Assembly: GCA_938005745.1 (NCBI GenBank)
Contig: CALLMM010000016.1
Coordinates: forward strand, 1 to 64,000
Length of the DNA: 64,000 bases
From: an uncultured Chthonomonadales bacterium
GTDB taxonomy: Bacteria; Armatimonadota; Chthonomonadetes; Chthonomonadales; CAJBBX01
Direction of reading: 5' to 3'
The notes beneath the pieces are model-generated. The model ran no database searches. It saw only the letters and a list, made by a program, of their open reading frames with translations, and was not told where the DNA came from. This document shows positions 27,755-36,194 of this stretch, in pieces (within the stretch, counting starts at the first letter, position 1; each line of letters starts with the position of its first letter). The position numbers and the translations under genes were made by a program.

Positions 27755-28558
27755 ATGATGAGAAGAGTGCAGATACGACCGATCACCCTGCGATCCGTCG
27801 TTGCGCTGGCAGCCGCTCTGACGGTGGCGGCAGCCGCCAGCGTGACCGGCGCCTCCGCTGGCGAATCCGGCAAGGGCAATCTGGCGCAGGCTGTCAAGAA
27901 GACGGCGCTTCTGTTCCCGTTCGACAAGACCAATGTCAGCGTCGCCAATGCAGAAGAGATTTCGCAGATGCTGACCGATCAGGCGTACTCGCGCCTGATC
28001 CTGACCAACGCCTACTCCGTCACCCGCTACTTCAAGGCTCTGCCTACGGTTGCGCGCCTGCATAGCGATCAGCAGTTGACCGATGCGGATATCGCTCCCC
28101 CCTATGCAGAGGATAACCGCAAGCCCGCCAAGATCGTGAAGCTGATCGGCTACGATCAGGCTTTCGTCGGCTCGATTGACAGCTATGAGTACAGCAACGG
28201 CAGGGCGACCATAACCATCAGCGGACGCCTGCTTGAGGTAACCGACGAGGGAGCGGGATACCGCGTCCTTCGCAACGCGGCGCTGAGCGCGACCAGCGGA
28301 AGCGGCAGTACCGAAGAGGAGCGCGCTCTCAACGCCGCCCGCGATGCCGGCGAGAAACTGATGTCGCAGCTTGCCCCCAGCGTGGCGGTTCCCGTAACGC
28401 CGGATACCACGAAACCAGCGGAGAAAAAGCCCCGCAAGCGCGCCAATATGGACTGGCTCTGGGGCGTGCTTGCCATCGGTCTGGGACTGGGAATCGGGCT
28501 GTCTACCGGCGGCGGACGCGGAGGCGGCGGATCCGACAGTCCTCCTCCTCCCCCCTAG
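27755..28558 (+). CDS. exported CsgG-like small protein with C-terminal membrane segment and PPPPP terminus
   Basis: A 267-residue protein with signal peptide and a domain (about residues 45-200) that has the rhythm of CsgG/TolB-N proteins: ALLFPFDKTNVSVANAEEI, a pair of helices, then QAFVGSIDSYEY and ATITISGRLLEV. After a basic linker (KPRKRANMDW) comes a membrane segment (LWGVLAIGLGLGIGL), a glycine-rich stretch and five terminal prolines. It resembles a short version of the gene at 12797 in domain order and in the odd C-terminus. An AAGGAG site stands before tandem ATGs at 27755 and 27758. Its function is unknown; a place in the same envelope assembly is inferred. Confidence 0.65.
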   Translation: MMRRVQIRPITLRSVVALAAALTVAAAASVTGASAGESGKGNLAQAVKKTALLFPFDKTNVSVANAEEISQMLTDQAYSRLILTNAYSVTRYFKALPTVARLHSDQQLTDADIAPPYAEDNRKPAKIVKLIGYDQAFVGSIDSYEYSNGRATITISGRLLEVTDEGAGYRVLRNAALSATSGSGSTEEERALNAARDAGEKLMSQLAPSVAVPVTPDTTKPAEKKPRKRANMDWLWGVLAIGLGLGIGLSTGGGRGGGGSDSPPPPP

Positions 28559-28587
28559 TGATGTACGATGACTGACCGGCGAACCTG

Positions 28588-28643
28588 GAAGCCTCAGAGC
28601 GTTAACGTGTCCTCCGCAGGACCCCCGCTTGCTCTGGGGCTTC
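28588..28643 (+). other. long-loop hairpin between the CsgG-like and barrel genes
   Basis: GAAGCCTCAGAGC (28588-28600) pairs with GCTCTGGGGCTTC (28631-28643), 12 of 13 positions as Watson-Crick pairs. No T-run follows. It is another member of the series of gene-junction hairpins in this cluster. Confidence 0.4.
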
Positions 28644-28663
28644 TCGCCTGACTGAAGATCGCC

Positions 28664-30658
28664 ATGCGAATACGAATTCTATCGGCTCTTCTCGCTCTGT
28701 TACTCCTGATGATCCTCCGCGCGGAGGCGCAGGGTGTGCCGACGATCACCCTCACCGCCTCCCGCTACGCCGTTCTGAACGACGGGCGCGACTCCACCGA
28801 GATCATCGCGGAGGTGCGCGACAGCAGCGGTCGCTTCGTCCCCGACGGCACGGTGGTAACCTTTACGACCAATGTCGGCGTCTTCAGCCGCGCCGGAACG
28901 ACGGCGACCGCCTCCACGCGCAACGGATCCGCGCGCATTCGACTCTCCAGCCCGCAGAAGGGAACCGCGCAGATCACGGCGGCGGTGGCGGGCGGCGGAT
29001 TTCAGAAGATGGAGATCGTCTTCACCGACGATCCCGCTGAGACCTTTCAGGGCAACGCCTATATCGTCGTGCAGGGCAGCAGTGCGCTGCTCTACAGTGC
29101 GGTGGAGCGGGTGATCGAGGCAAGAGGCAGACTGCGCGGCGATAATGAAGAGGATCCGGGACTGCCGGGAGCGCATCTCAGTTTCCGCAATATCGAGGTC
29201 TTCGCCGATCGTCTGCAGGTGGACTGCTCCGCCAACGCCGTGCGCGCCGACGGCAACGTGACGCTGATACGGGGAACCCGCCGGCTTCAGTGCTCCCGGC
29301 TCTACTACCCGCTTTTCAAGGGAACCGGCTATGCGATCACCGAGGTGGAGGACCGCCTGCGCCCCGTGAAGATCGAGGGCAATGACCTGACCATCACCCC
29401 GCTGGAGTTCGGGATCAATCCGCGATTTCTGGATATGACCGATCTTTCGGAGGCGCAGCTGGTGATCACCGCCCGCAGCATCCTGCTCTTCCCCGGCGAG
29501 AAGCTGCAGTTCAAGCGTCCCCGCTTCTATCAGGAGGGGCAGCCGCTCTTCTCCATGCAGTTCTATTCGCTGGGACTCTACTCCTCGCAGCTCTTCAGCG
29601 ACCAGTTCCTGAGCGTCGGCACGCAGGGACTCGGGGTGGACGTTCCCTACTACTACGATATGAGTCCCTCCTCGACAGGGCAGCTTCGGTTTCGTTACGG
29701 AGAGCGCGCCGGACGCAGTGCGGGCGCAACGCGCCCCGGCGCCTCGATTGACATGATACAGGCGTACAACTCCCTCCGCAGCAGCAGCCGCTACACCGGT
29801 GAGTTCGGTCTGACTGGCATCAATCGCTCGGACTGGGGAATGCGCTGGACGCACAGCCAGGAGTTCTCGCTCGATACGCGCGGTTCGCTCTTCATTGACC
29901 TGCCGCAGCATCGCGGCATCTACGCCTCCTCCAACCTCAGCCATCGGTTCGGCAATATGCAGCTGGGACTGAACCTCTCCGCCAATCGCAGCATCACCGG
30001 ATTCCGCAGCAGCGGCATGGAGGGAGACCTCTATCTGGAGACGATCCCGCGACCGGTGGGGAAGACCGGGTATCTGTTCGCGCTGGGAGGAACCGCCAGC
30101 GCGGGGAGAACGGAGACGGAAGGGTACAGAGCCAGCACGGTATCGCAGGGCGTTCAGGCGCGGTTCTTCAGCAATGCCTTCCGTGTGGACAGGAACACGA
30201 CCCTGACCAACTACATCACTGTCGGACAGCTGTGGACGAACCGCGGCAACAGCGGAACCAGCGCGATGGCTTCCGTAACGGCGACCCGCTCGCTAGGGGG
30301 CGGCGGCAATCTGCAGTTAACCTATGACTTCACGCGCCAGCCGACGGTCTTCACGGCGGGCGGCAGCCATCGCCTGACGATGAGCTTCTACGCGAGTCGA
30401 GACAGCAAGTGGTATATGACGCTCTACGGCAACACCTTCCTAGACGCGCCCAACTCCAGCCTGATCGCCGATTTTCGCTATTCTGTGGTTCCGCGCTGGT
30501 ATCTGAGTTTCGGCGCAACCGTGCAGCGTTTCGCCTCCGCCGACTATCGCGACTTCACCTTCGGCATCACGCGCAGCCTCGGCGGGCGCGATGTGACCCT
30601 CTCCTACTCCACGCTCAGCCACCGGTTCTTCTTCGATATTGACGCCAGCCGGTTCTAG
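28664..30658 (+). CDS. outer-membrane protein: Ig-like (Big_1) domain, OstA/LptD-like region and C-terminal beta-barrel
   Basis: A 664-residue protein with a signal peptide (MRIRILSALLALLLL to AEAQ). Residues about 25-125 form an invasin/intimin-type Ig domain (ADVxDxxGxxVPDGTxVTFTT style, here EVRDSSGRFVPDGTVVTF). Residues about 155-250 match the OstA/LptD N-terminal logic (VFADRLQVDCSANAVRADGN, then LIRGTRRLQCSRLYY). The rest is a run of amphipathic beta strands that ends FFFDIDASRF, with the terminal Phe expected of a BAM-inserted outer-membrane barrel. LptD proper exports lipopolysaccharide; the Ig domain in front is unusual. At the end of the secreted cluster it could instead be a pore or anchor for the tail-bearing proteins. 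The first assignment rests on pattern only. Confidence 0.7.
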   Translation: MRIRILSALLALLLLMILRAEAQGVPTITLTASRYAVLNDGRDSTEIIAEVRDSSGRFVPDGTVVTFTTNVGVFSRAGTTATASTRNGSARIRLSSPQKGTAQITAAVAGGGFQKMEIVFTDDPAETFQGNAYIVVQGSSALLYSAVERVIEARGRLRGDNEEDPGLPGAHLSFRNIEVFADRLQVDCSANAVRADGNVTLIRGTRRLQCSRLYYPLFKGTGYAITEVEDRLRPVKIEGNDLTITPLEFGINPRFLDMTDLSEAQLVITARSILLFPGEKLQFKRPRFYQEGQPLFSMQFYSLGLYSSQLFSDQFLSVGTQGLGVDVPYYYDMSPSSTGQLRFRYGERAGRSAGATRPGASIDMIQAYNSLRSSSRYTGEFGLTGINRSDWGMRWTHSQEFSLDTRGSLFIDLPQHRGIYASSNLSHRFGNMQLGLNLSANRSITGFRSSGMEGDLYLETIPRPVGKTGYLFALGGTASAGRTETEGYRASTVSQGVQARFFSNAFRVDRNTTLTNYITVGQLWTNRGNSGTSAMASVTATRSLGGGGNLQLTYDFTRQPTVFTAGGSHRLTMSFYASRDSKWYMTLYGNTFLDAPNSSLIADFRYSVVPRWYLSFGATVQRFASADYRDFTFGITRSLGGRDVTLSYSTLSHRFFFDIDASRF

Positions 30659-30691
30659 CCTCGCCGGCGGATGCCGCGCTGCAGGCGAGGC

Positions 30692-31357
30692 TCAGAGCCT
30701 GTATCCCGCCTCCGCGCCCAGCCGATAGAGCGGCAACAGAGACTCCATCGCGGAGAGAGCCGCCTCCTGCATCGCCTTCGGGTCGTGCGCCGCCGGCTCG
30801 CGGCGGTCAATCGGCACGCCGAACTGCACATGCTGCCCCTTCACCCGCTCCAGCCGCTCCGCCAGATGCAGTAGCGTCTTCGCGTTCAGTGAGTCTCCGC
30901 ACAGCGGACGCCCGGATCCGTCCCGGAGGTCGTAGCTGCAGATGCAGGGATGCGCGGCGAGATAGCGCGCCAGCGCGTCCGTATTCGCCGCCAGTCCCGC
31001 CGTGAAGGTCGGTCGGTCCTCGTCTGCATAGTCCTCCAGAAAACAGGCGATCCTCAGTCCCTCCGCATGGATCGTAACACGGTAGTGAATGTACGGCTTG
31101 TAGGCGCGCAGAGACCGGCTGAAGGCGACCCACGTCTCTTCAGGAGGATGGACGGTTCGACGAACATGCCGGGCGACATGCGGGTAGAGATCGCCGCCGA
31201 CCAGCCGGCTTAACCCGGGAGTCAGCAGGTCGCCGATCTGCTGCAGCTTCGGGGAGATGCTGGCTTTGATGGCGGACATCCGGCTGGTGAAGTCGGGCAG
31301 GTCGAATATGTGATAGTCGCGGTCGGTAAAGCCGTGGAATTTCGACGCAGAGGTCAC
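30692..31357 (-). CDS. DUF1054 (YktB-like) family protein
   Basis: A 221-residue cytoplasmic protein. The core HVARHVRRTVHPPEETWVAF followed by KPYIHYRVTIH is the hallmark of the DUF1054/YktB family first seen in Bacillus; no biochemical activity is established. I chose GTG 31357 because AAAGGAGGG stands seven bases upstream; an alternative ATG at 31384 would overlap the stop of the preceding gene by ATGA. Both readings imply co-transcription with the carbonic anhydrase fusion upstream. A GCCTCGCC/GGCGAGGC hairpin (30658-30691) separates it from the convergent barrel gene. Confidence 0.8.
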   Translation of the reverse strand: MTSASKFHGFTDRDYHIFDLPDFTSRMSAIKASISPKLQQIGDLLTPGLSRLVGGDLYPHVARHVRRTVHPPEETWVAFSRSLRAYKPYIHYRVTIHAEGLRIACFLEDYADEDRPTFTAGLAANTDALARYLAAHPCICSYDLRDGSGRPLCGDSLNAKTLLHLAERLERVKGQHVQFGVPIDRREPAAHDPKAMQEAALSAMESLLPLYRLGAEAGYRL

Positions 31358-31380
31358 GAGGACCCTCCTTTCTGGACGTT

Positions 31381-33408
31381 TCATGGCGATAGAGCGCCCT
31401 GCAGCACATAGATGACCAGATAGCCGAGCAGGCTGCACAACAGGAGCGCGCTGAATGCGGACAGGACCGATGAGGAGCAGGAGTGAGACACGTCGGTGCG
31501 TTTGGGAGCGGAGGGCGTGTTCCAGAACTCATGCCGGGTAACCTTCCGCCGGGAGATAACAATCTCATGTACGCCGTCCGGATGCAGGTCCGCCTGGCAA
31601 GAGAAGCAGATTGCCGCCTCAATCGGGTTGATCTGACGGCAGCGCGCACAGAAGACCTGATAGCCTCGCTGGACCAGGCTGACCCCGCAGTAGGTGCAGA
31701 AGTTGATGTGCTGCTGGTATCCTCGACGGCACTGCGGACACCAGCGCGGAAAAGGCAGCAACGCGGGCTGGGGCTGCGCGGAGCCGGCGTCGGGAGGAGC
31801 GCCGGACGGCGCGGCGACCGGCGGAGCGACCCCCTGAGCGGTCTCTGCCGCGTCCAGACGGGGATAGAGACGTTCCATGACCTGTCCGGTTCGCATCGGC
31901 GCGCTGCAGGCGCGGCAGCGATCGTTGGCGAAGCTGTTGCTCATCTGGCAGACGGGGCAGGCTGCCGTCGCATCAGGAGAGACCAGCGCGACATGGCATC
32001 TTGTGCAGACGCCCGGCTCCTCGTAGACCCCCATGCAGCGCGGACAGCACCAGGAGCCTGCATCCAGAAGCATCAGCAGCGTCTCGGCGGTCTGCGGATT
32101 GGATATCAGGGCGCGCAGCATCTCCTTCGGCGCGACCAGCCGCGCCTCTTCCTCCGGTGCGGGGGCGGTCGCTGCCGCCATGGAGACGAGAGAGGGCGCG
32201 GAGAGCGGATCTTCCTGTGGGACAGGCGCGCTGATCTCGGTGAAGATCTCTACCCTCCCGCTGTCCAGATCATAGCAGGCGCCGACGAGTTTCAGCCTCC
32301 CGGTGCGAAGCCGCGTCTCCAGCGACTCCTGTTTTGCGAGCCGATCCACCGCGCGCCGGACGTTCTCGCGGATAGCGTTGTCGAGCAGATTACCGGGCAT
32401 CGGGCGCGCGGTCTCCACCGACGGCTGAATGATGGACAAGAGGCGGTTCAGGTAGGGATGGACGGCGTTTCCCTCGACCGCCGCCCGCACCGCGCTGCAC
32501 TGCGCGTGCCCCAGAACCATCACCGCCTTTACATCGAACCGCTCCACAGCGTACTCCACGTTGCCGACCGACAGTTCATCCATCGCATTGCCCGCCTCGC
32601 GGATGACGAACAGGTCGCCCAGTCCCTGATCGAAGATGATCTCCGGAGGGACGCGCGAATCGGAGCAGCCGACCACCACCGCATACGGCTCCTGCGCCTG
32701 CGCGATCTCCGCCCGACGCATGGAGTCCTGGCGCGGATGCATGGTTTTGTCTTCCACAAAGCGCCGGTTGCCCTCTCGCAGTCGCTGCAGCGCCTGATCG
32801 GGCGTGGAGACCGGCGGCCCCGGCTTTGCCGGGGTGGCGGCGGGAGGAGACGGCGGGGACACGCGCAGGGTCTGCCGCACAGGGCTAACCGTTTCCGATG
32901 GCGGAGGAGGCGGGGAAGGCTGCGCCGCAGACGCGGGAGGCTCCTCCGGCGGCGTAACGCTCACCGGCTTCTCTGCGGGCGGAGAGAGGACGACAGCGGG
33001 CGGTTCGGGCGGGGCGACGGCATCGGATCGGGAGATCGTTTCGGCGGCGGACGCAGGGACGGGAGGCGCGGCTTCGGCGATTGCGGCGCGCTCTCCCGCC
33101 TTCAGCCAGATACCCCGGCAGCGGCTGCAGGTCAGCGCCTGACTGTCGGGAGATGCCGGGAGCGGCTCTCGCTCCAGATAGAGGGTGCGGCAGTCCGGGC
33201 AGATCATGCGCAGTCCCTCGTACATGCCTGTGCTGGCGATGCCCGGAAACTCGGCATCCAGTTCGCCCAGACGCGCCAGCGCCGGCGTCAGCCGTTCGAA
33301 ATCCTGCGCCATGAACCAGCATCCGCCGCAGCTTCGGCAAGCCCAGAGCACGGCATTCTCCCACGCAACCTGCTCCAGCAGCAGCGCGCACTGCGGACAC
33401 GATTTCAT
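31381..33408 (-). CDS. beta-class carbonic anhydrase fused to multiple zinc ribbons and a C-terminal membrane anchor
   Basis: A 675-residue mosaic. Residues 4-30 (CPQC...CRSC) and 70-100 (CPDC...CSRC) are TFIIB-type zinc ribbons. A Pro-rich linker leads to a beta-carbonic anhydrase at about 205-395 with the zinc ligands Cys248 and Asp250 (CSDSRVPPE) and His301 and Cys304 (GHAQC), so CO2 hydration activity is likely. Residues 454-502 and 557-605 hold further paired CxxC ribbons (CCPRC, CTRC, CPVC, CRAC; CPQC, CTYC, CARC, CFSC). A membrane helix lies at about 649-669. Beta-carbonic anhydrases are normally about 200 residues alone; this architecture is unusual. The ribbons may bind nucleic acid or protein, or sense zinc; none can be chosen from sequence. 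Preceded by AAGGAGG. Confidence 0.85.
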   Translation of the reverse strand: MKSCPQCALLLEQVAWENAVLWACRSCGGCWFMAQDFERLTPALARLGELDAEFPGIASTGMYEGLRMICPDCRTLYLEREPLPASPDSQALTCSRCRGIWLKAGERAAIAEAAPPVPASAAETISRSDAVAPPEPPAVVLSPPAEKPVSVTPPEEPPASAAQPSPPPPPSETVSPVRQTLRVSPPSPPAATPAKPGPPVSTPDQALQRLREGNRRFVEDKTMHPRQDSMRRAEIAQAQEPYAVVVGCSDSRVPPEIIFDQGLGDLFVIREAGNAMDELSVGNVEYAVERFDVKAVMVLGHAQCSAVRAAVEGNAVHPYLNRLLSIIQPSVETARPMPGNLLDNAIRENVRRAVDRLAKQESLETRLRTGRLKLVGACYDLDSGRVEIFTEISAPVPQEDPLSAPSLVSMAAATAPAPEEEARLVAPKEMLRALISNPQTAETLLMLLDAGSWCCPRCMGVYEEPGVCTRCHVALVSPDATAACPVCQMSNSFANDRCRACSAPMRTGQVMERLYPRLDAAETAQGVAPPVAAPSGAPPDAGSAQPQPALLPFPRWCPQCRRGYQQHINFCTYCGVSLVQRGYQVFCARCRQINPIEAAICFSCQADLHPDGVHEIVISRRKVTRHEFWNTPSAPKRTDVSHSCSSSVLSAFSALLLCSLLGYLVIYVLQGALSP

Positions 33409-33463
33409 GGTTCGCCTCCTTATCTGCAGGGAAGGGTCCGCCGTATTGCGATCCTTCTCAGCC

Positions 33464-33492
33464 TGTCATTGCGAGCGCAGCGAAGCAATCTC
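33464..33492 (+). repeat. dispersed GTCATTGCGAGC-type repeat, copy 3
   Basis: TGTCATTGCGAGCGCAGCG followed by AAGCAATCTC, the cleanest of the three copies. It lies in the 102-base gap between two minus-strand genes and shares its core with the copies at 8-36 and 85-120. Confidence 0.65.
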
Positions 33493-33510
33493 GCCCTGCT
33501 GCTGCAAACC

Positions 33511-35919
33511 TCAGCGGTTTGCCGGACGGCTCTTCTCGATCTCCTCACGCCGGGTCAGCATCAGCTTGAAGAAGAACCAGCCCGCCAGTTCGCGCTGATC
33601 GCCGAAGTGCGGCGAGGAGGGATACTCGCTCTGTCCGGGCGGTAGAATGCTCACGCCCCGCAGCAGGGGTTTCGCGCACTCAACGATCTGAATATAGGTT
33701 CCCCGATCGGTGGAGGGGATGCCGGGCAGGGGACGGAAGTTGATCATGCCCCGCGTATAGCGCCAGTTCGCCATCTCCTCGCCGCGCTGAGACTTCAGCT
33801 TCTCCACCGCCTTGTTGAGGGCTTCCGCCATCACGCGATCCGGCGTCCTGCCCTTCAGATAGTCAAACTGCGCCGGAACGGAGGAGCGCGAACCGCGCAG
33901 CACATGCACGATCAGGCTGGGCTGCATTGCGGTGTTGAACAGGTCCTGCCCTTGAAGACGGATGAAGCCGAACGGCTCCAGGAACAGGTCTTCGCGCACC
34001 TGCTGCAGCCAGGCGTCGAAGATCGTCTTCGCGACGCTGCCTTCGGTGGCGTGGTGGTCCCAGGCAGCCAGCAGCCGCGCCGCCGCCCTGCCGGATTCGG
34101 AGAGCAGCGCGGCGTTTTTCCGCAAAGCGGGATTGAGCAGGGGCAGCATCACCTGCGCGTTGTAGTCGTTGGTGCCGATGTCCAGCAGGACATTGCGCAG
34201 GTCTTCCGCGCTGATCTGCGGCTTTTCCGCCAGAAGCTGCGCGATGCGTCCGCTGTGGAACACCTCTCCCCAGACCGGCGTGTCGTAGTTATCCCACCAT
34301 ACGGCGGGCTTATTATTCCAGTTGGCGATGAAGCCCTGTTTGGGATTGATGATCTGGGGATGCTCGGCGAAGGGCATGATGCCCCTCCACTCATGATCGC
34401 CTTCTCCCGGAGTGGGCAGGCGCGGGTCCACGCGCGGATCGCGGATGGGCGTCCGCCCGCACCACCAGAATCCGATGTCGCCGTCCTGCGTGGCGCAGAA
34501 GAAGTTATGCGACGTGGCGATCAGTTTGCACGCCTCGCCGAACTCCTGCGCGTTTTTCGCGGTATGGAAGCGGAAGATCCCCTCGAACGCGCCTAACTCC
34601 TGTTCCCAGTAGGAGGATTTTCGGCTGTAGGCGAGGTTCTTTGCGCGATCCACCTGCACCACCGGACCGTGCACGGTGCGGAAGACCTCCAGCGTAACCG
34701 GCGCGCCTCCCGCAACCGCGATCGTCTCCACGCGCTTCTCCATCTGCCGCCACTCGCCGTTGAACCGGTAGCGGGTCGGATCGGCGGGATCGAGGGTCTC
34801 CACAAAGATGTCGGTCTGGTCGTTGACGCCGGTGGTGGTGCTCCAGGCAAGCCACCGGTTATGCCCGATCAGAATGCCCGGTATTCCGGCGAACCCCATG
34901 CCGATGCAGTCTATGCCCGCGCCGGAGACGTGAATCTCATGCGCGATCTGCGGGGTGCGAAATCCCATCTGCGGACCGCCGACCAGCATGGCGTTGCCGG
35001 TGGCGGACCTGCTCGCCGTGACCGCAAAGCAGTACGATCCCCATTTCGTCATCAGTCCGTAACGCTCCGCCAGTTCCAGGCGCGCCTTCTGGTCGAGAAT
35101 GTCGGCGGCGTGACGGGCGGCGGGGTCGTCAAAGGGTAGCCGGGCGAGGCGTCGGGTCTGCGCGGCGTCGGCGATCACCCTGCCCTGCGGGTCGGTCCAG
35201 TGGGTCTTTCCATGCCATTTGCGCCGGTCTTCCCGCGCCGGGATGGTGGTGGGTGAGAGGGGATCGTTGCGCCATGCCAGATCGTTGAAGAGGCGGTAGG
35301 CGTCTTTCGGATAGCGGTTTTTCAGGAAGGTGAAGAGGAGCATGTTGCGAAGCTCTCCGCCTTCGCCGCCGCCAAATCGTCGCGCCATCATCTGCCCGAT
35401 GGCGATGGTATCGGTTACGCGCCAGGGGCGCAGATCGGCGGGGGTCAGCTTCACGGGGAAGTTAGCGGGCTGATCCGGCAGCGCGGCTTGCCCGGACTGC
35501 AGCGCCTGCAGATAGGCGTTCACGCCGTCCGCGTAGGCGGTGAAGACCGTTTTGATCTCCGGCGAGAGGCGGGCGAACTGCGCCTCCCGTTCCGCTTCGG
35601 TATAGCCGTCCAGACGGGTTTCGCGATCCGCAGCGACCGCGCTGGAGCCGACCAGTTCCGCCATCTCGCCCCGCGCGGTGCGCCGGTAAAGCTCCATCTG
35701 CCCGAGCCGATCCTGCGCGACCGCATAACCGTTGCCGAAGAAGAGTCCGCGCCGGGTGGAGGCGAAGACATGGGGAACGCCGTAGCTGTCCCGGAGTATG
35801 GTGACGGTATCGCCGTCCACGTTCAGCGTTACCGGCTGGTTCTCCGTCTGCGGCTGGCTCACTCCGACCGCGCAGCAGAGCAGGAGAAACGCGCCGATCC
35901 AGCCCATCCATCGTTTCAT
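33511..35919 (-). CDS. exported penicillin-acylase-family Ntn hydrolase
   Basis: An 802-residue precursor with signal peptide (MKRWMGWIGAFLLLCCAVGV). Family features are RDSYGVPHVFA, GNGYAVAQDRLGQME and the autoproteolytic junction TKWGSYCFAV, where Ser295 would become the N-terminal nucleophile of the beta chain. The beta-chain GFAGIPGILIGHNRWLAWS block and RWTGW-like substrate region follow. The family cleaves amide bonds in penicillin G, acyl-homoserine lactones and aculeacin; the natural substrate here is unknown. The residue after the nucleophile is Tyr-Cys rather than the common Asn-Asn/Trp, so specificity may differ. A perfect 9-bp hairpin (35928-35958) lies just upstream of the start, with no clear ribosome binding site. 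Confidence 0.88.
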   Translation of the reverse strand: MKRWMGWIGAFLLLCCAVGVSQPQTENQPVTLNVDGDTVTILRDSYGVPHVFASTRRGLFFGNGYAVAQDRLGQMELYRRTARGEMAELVGSSAVAADRETRLDGYTEAEREAQFARLSPEIKTVFTAYADGVNAYLQALQSGQAALPDQPANFPVKLTPADLRPWRVTDTIAIGQMMARRFGGGEGGELRNMLLFTFLKNRYPKDAYRLFNDLAWRNDPLSPTTIPAREDRRKWHGKTHWTDPQGRVIADAAQTRRLARLPFDDPAARHAADILDQKARLELAERYGLMTKWGSYCFAVTASRSATGNAMLVGGPQMGFRTPQIAHEIHVSGAGIDCIGMGFAGIPGILIGHNRWLAWSTTTGVNDQTDIFVETLDPADPTRYRFNGEWRQMEKRVETIAVAGGAPVTLEVFRTVHGPVVQVDRAKNLAYSRKSSYWEQELGAFEGIFRFHTAKNAQEFGEACKLIATSHNFFCATQDGDIGFWWCGRTPIRDPRVDPRLPTPGEGDHEWRGIMPFAEHPQIINPKQGFIANWNNKPAVWWDNYDTPVWGEVFHSGRIAQLLAEKPQISAEDLRNVLLDIGTNDYNAQVMLPLLNPALRKNAALLSESGRAAARLLAAWDHHATEGSVAKTIFDAWLQQVREDLFLEPFGFIRLQGQDLFNTAMQPSLIVHVLRGSRSSVPAQFDYLKGRTPDRVMAEALNKAVEKLKSQRGEEMANWRYTRGMINFRPLPGIPSTDRGTYIQIVECAKPLLRGVSILPPGQSEYPSSPHFGDQRELAGWFFFKLMLTRREEIEKSRPANR

Positions 35920-36194
35920 AGGCAGTGCCGGGAGAGCGGCTGCGCGCCTCTCTCCCGGAGTCCTCCTCTCTCAAAAGTGTGGAAATCCGGTCTCCTGTAT
36001 GTGCCTATCTGTTCGGCGCGGAGGGGGGCTGGTTCCTGCCGCGGGGCGTCGGTTTTTGCTCTGCCAGAGCGAAATAGAGGAGTTCGTAACGGCATCGTCG
36101 AACAGTAACCGGCAAAAAGATCGTACAGTGTGGGGGGACAGCCAGCCGCATCTTTGATGCGATACGCACTCATCACACCCTAAAGGAGAGAACC

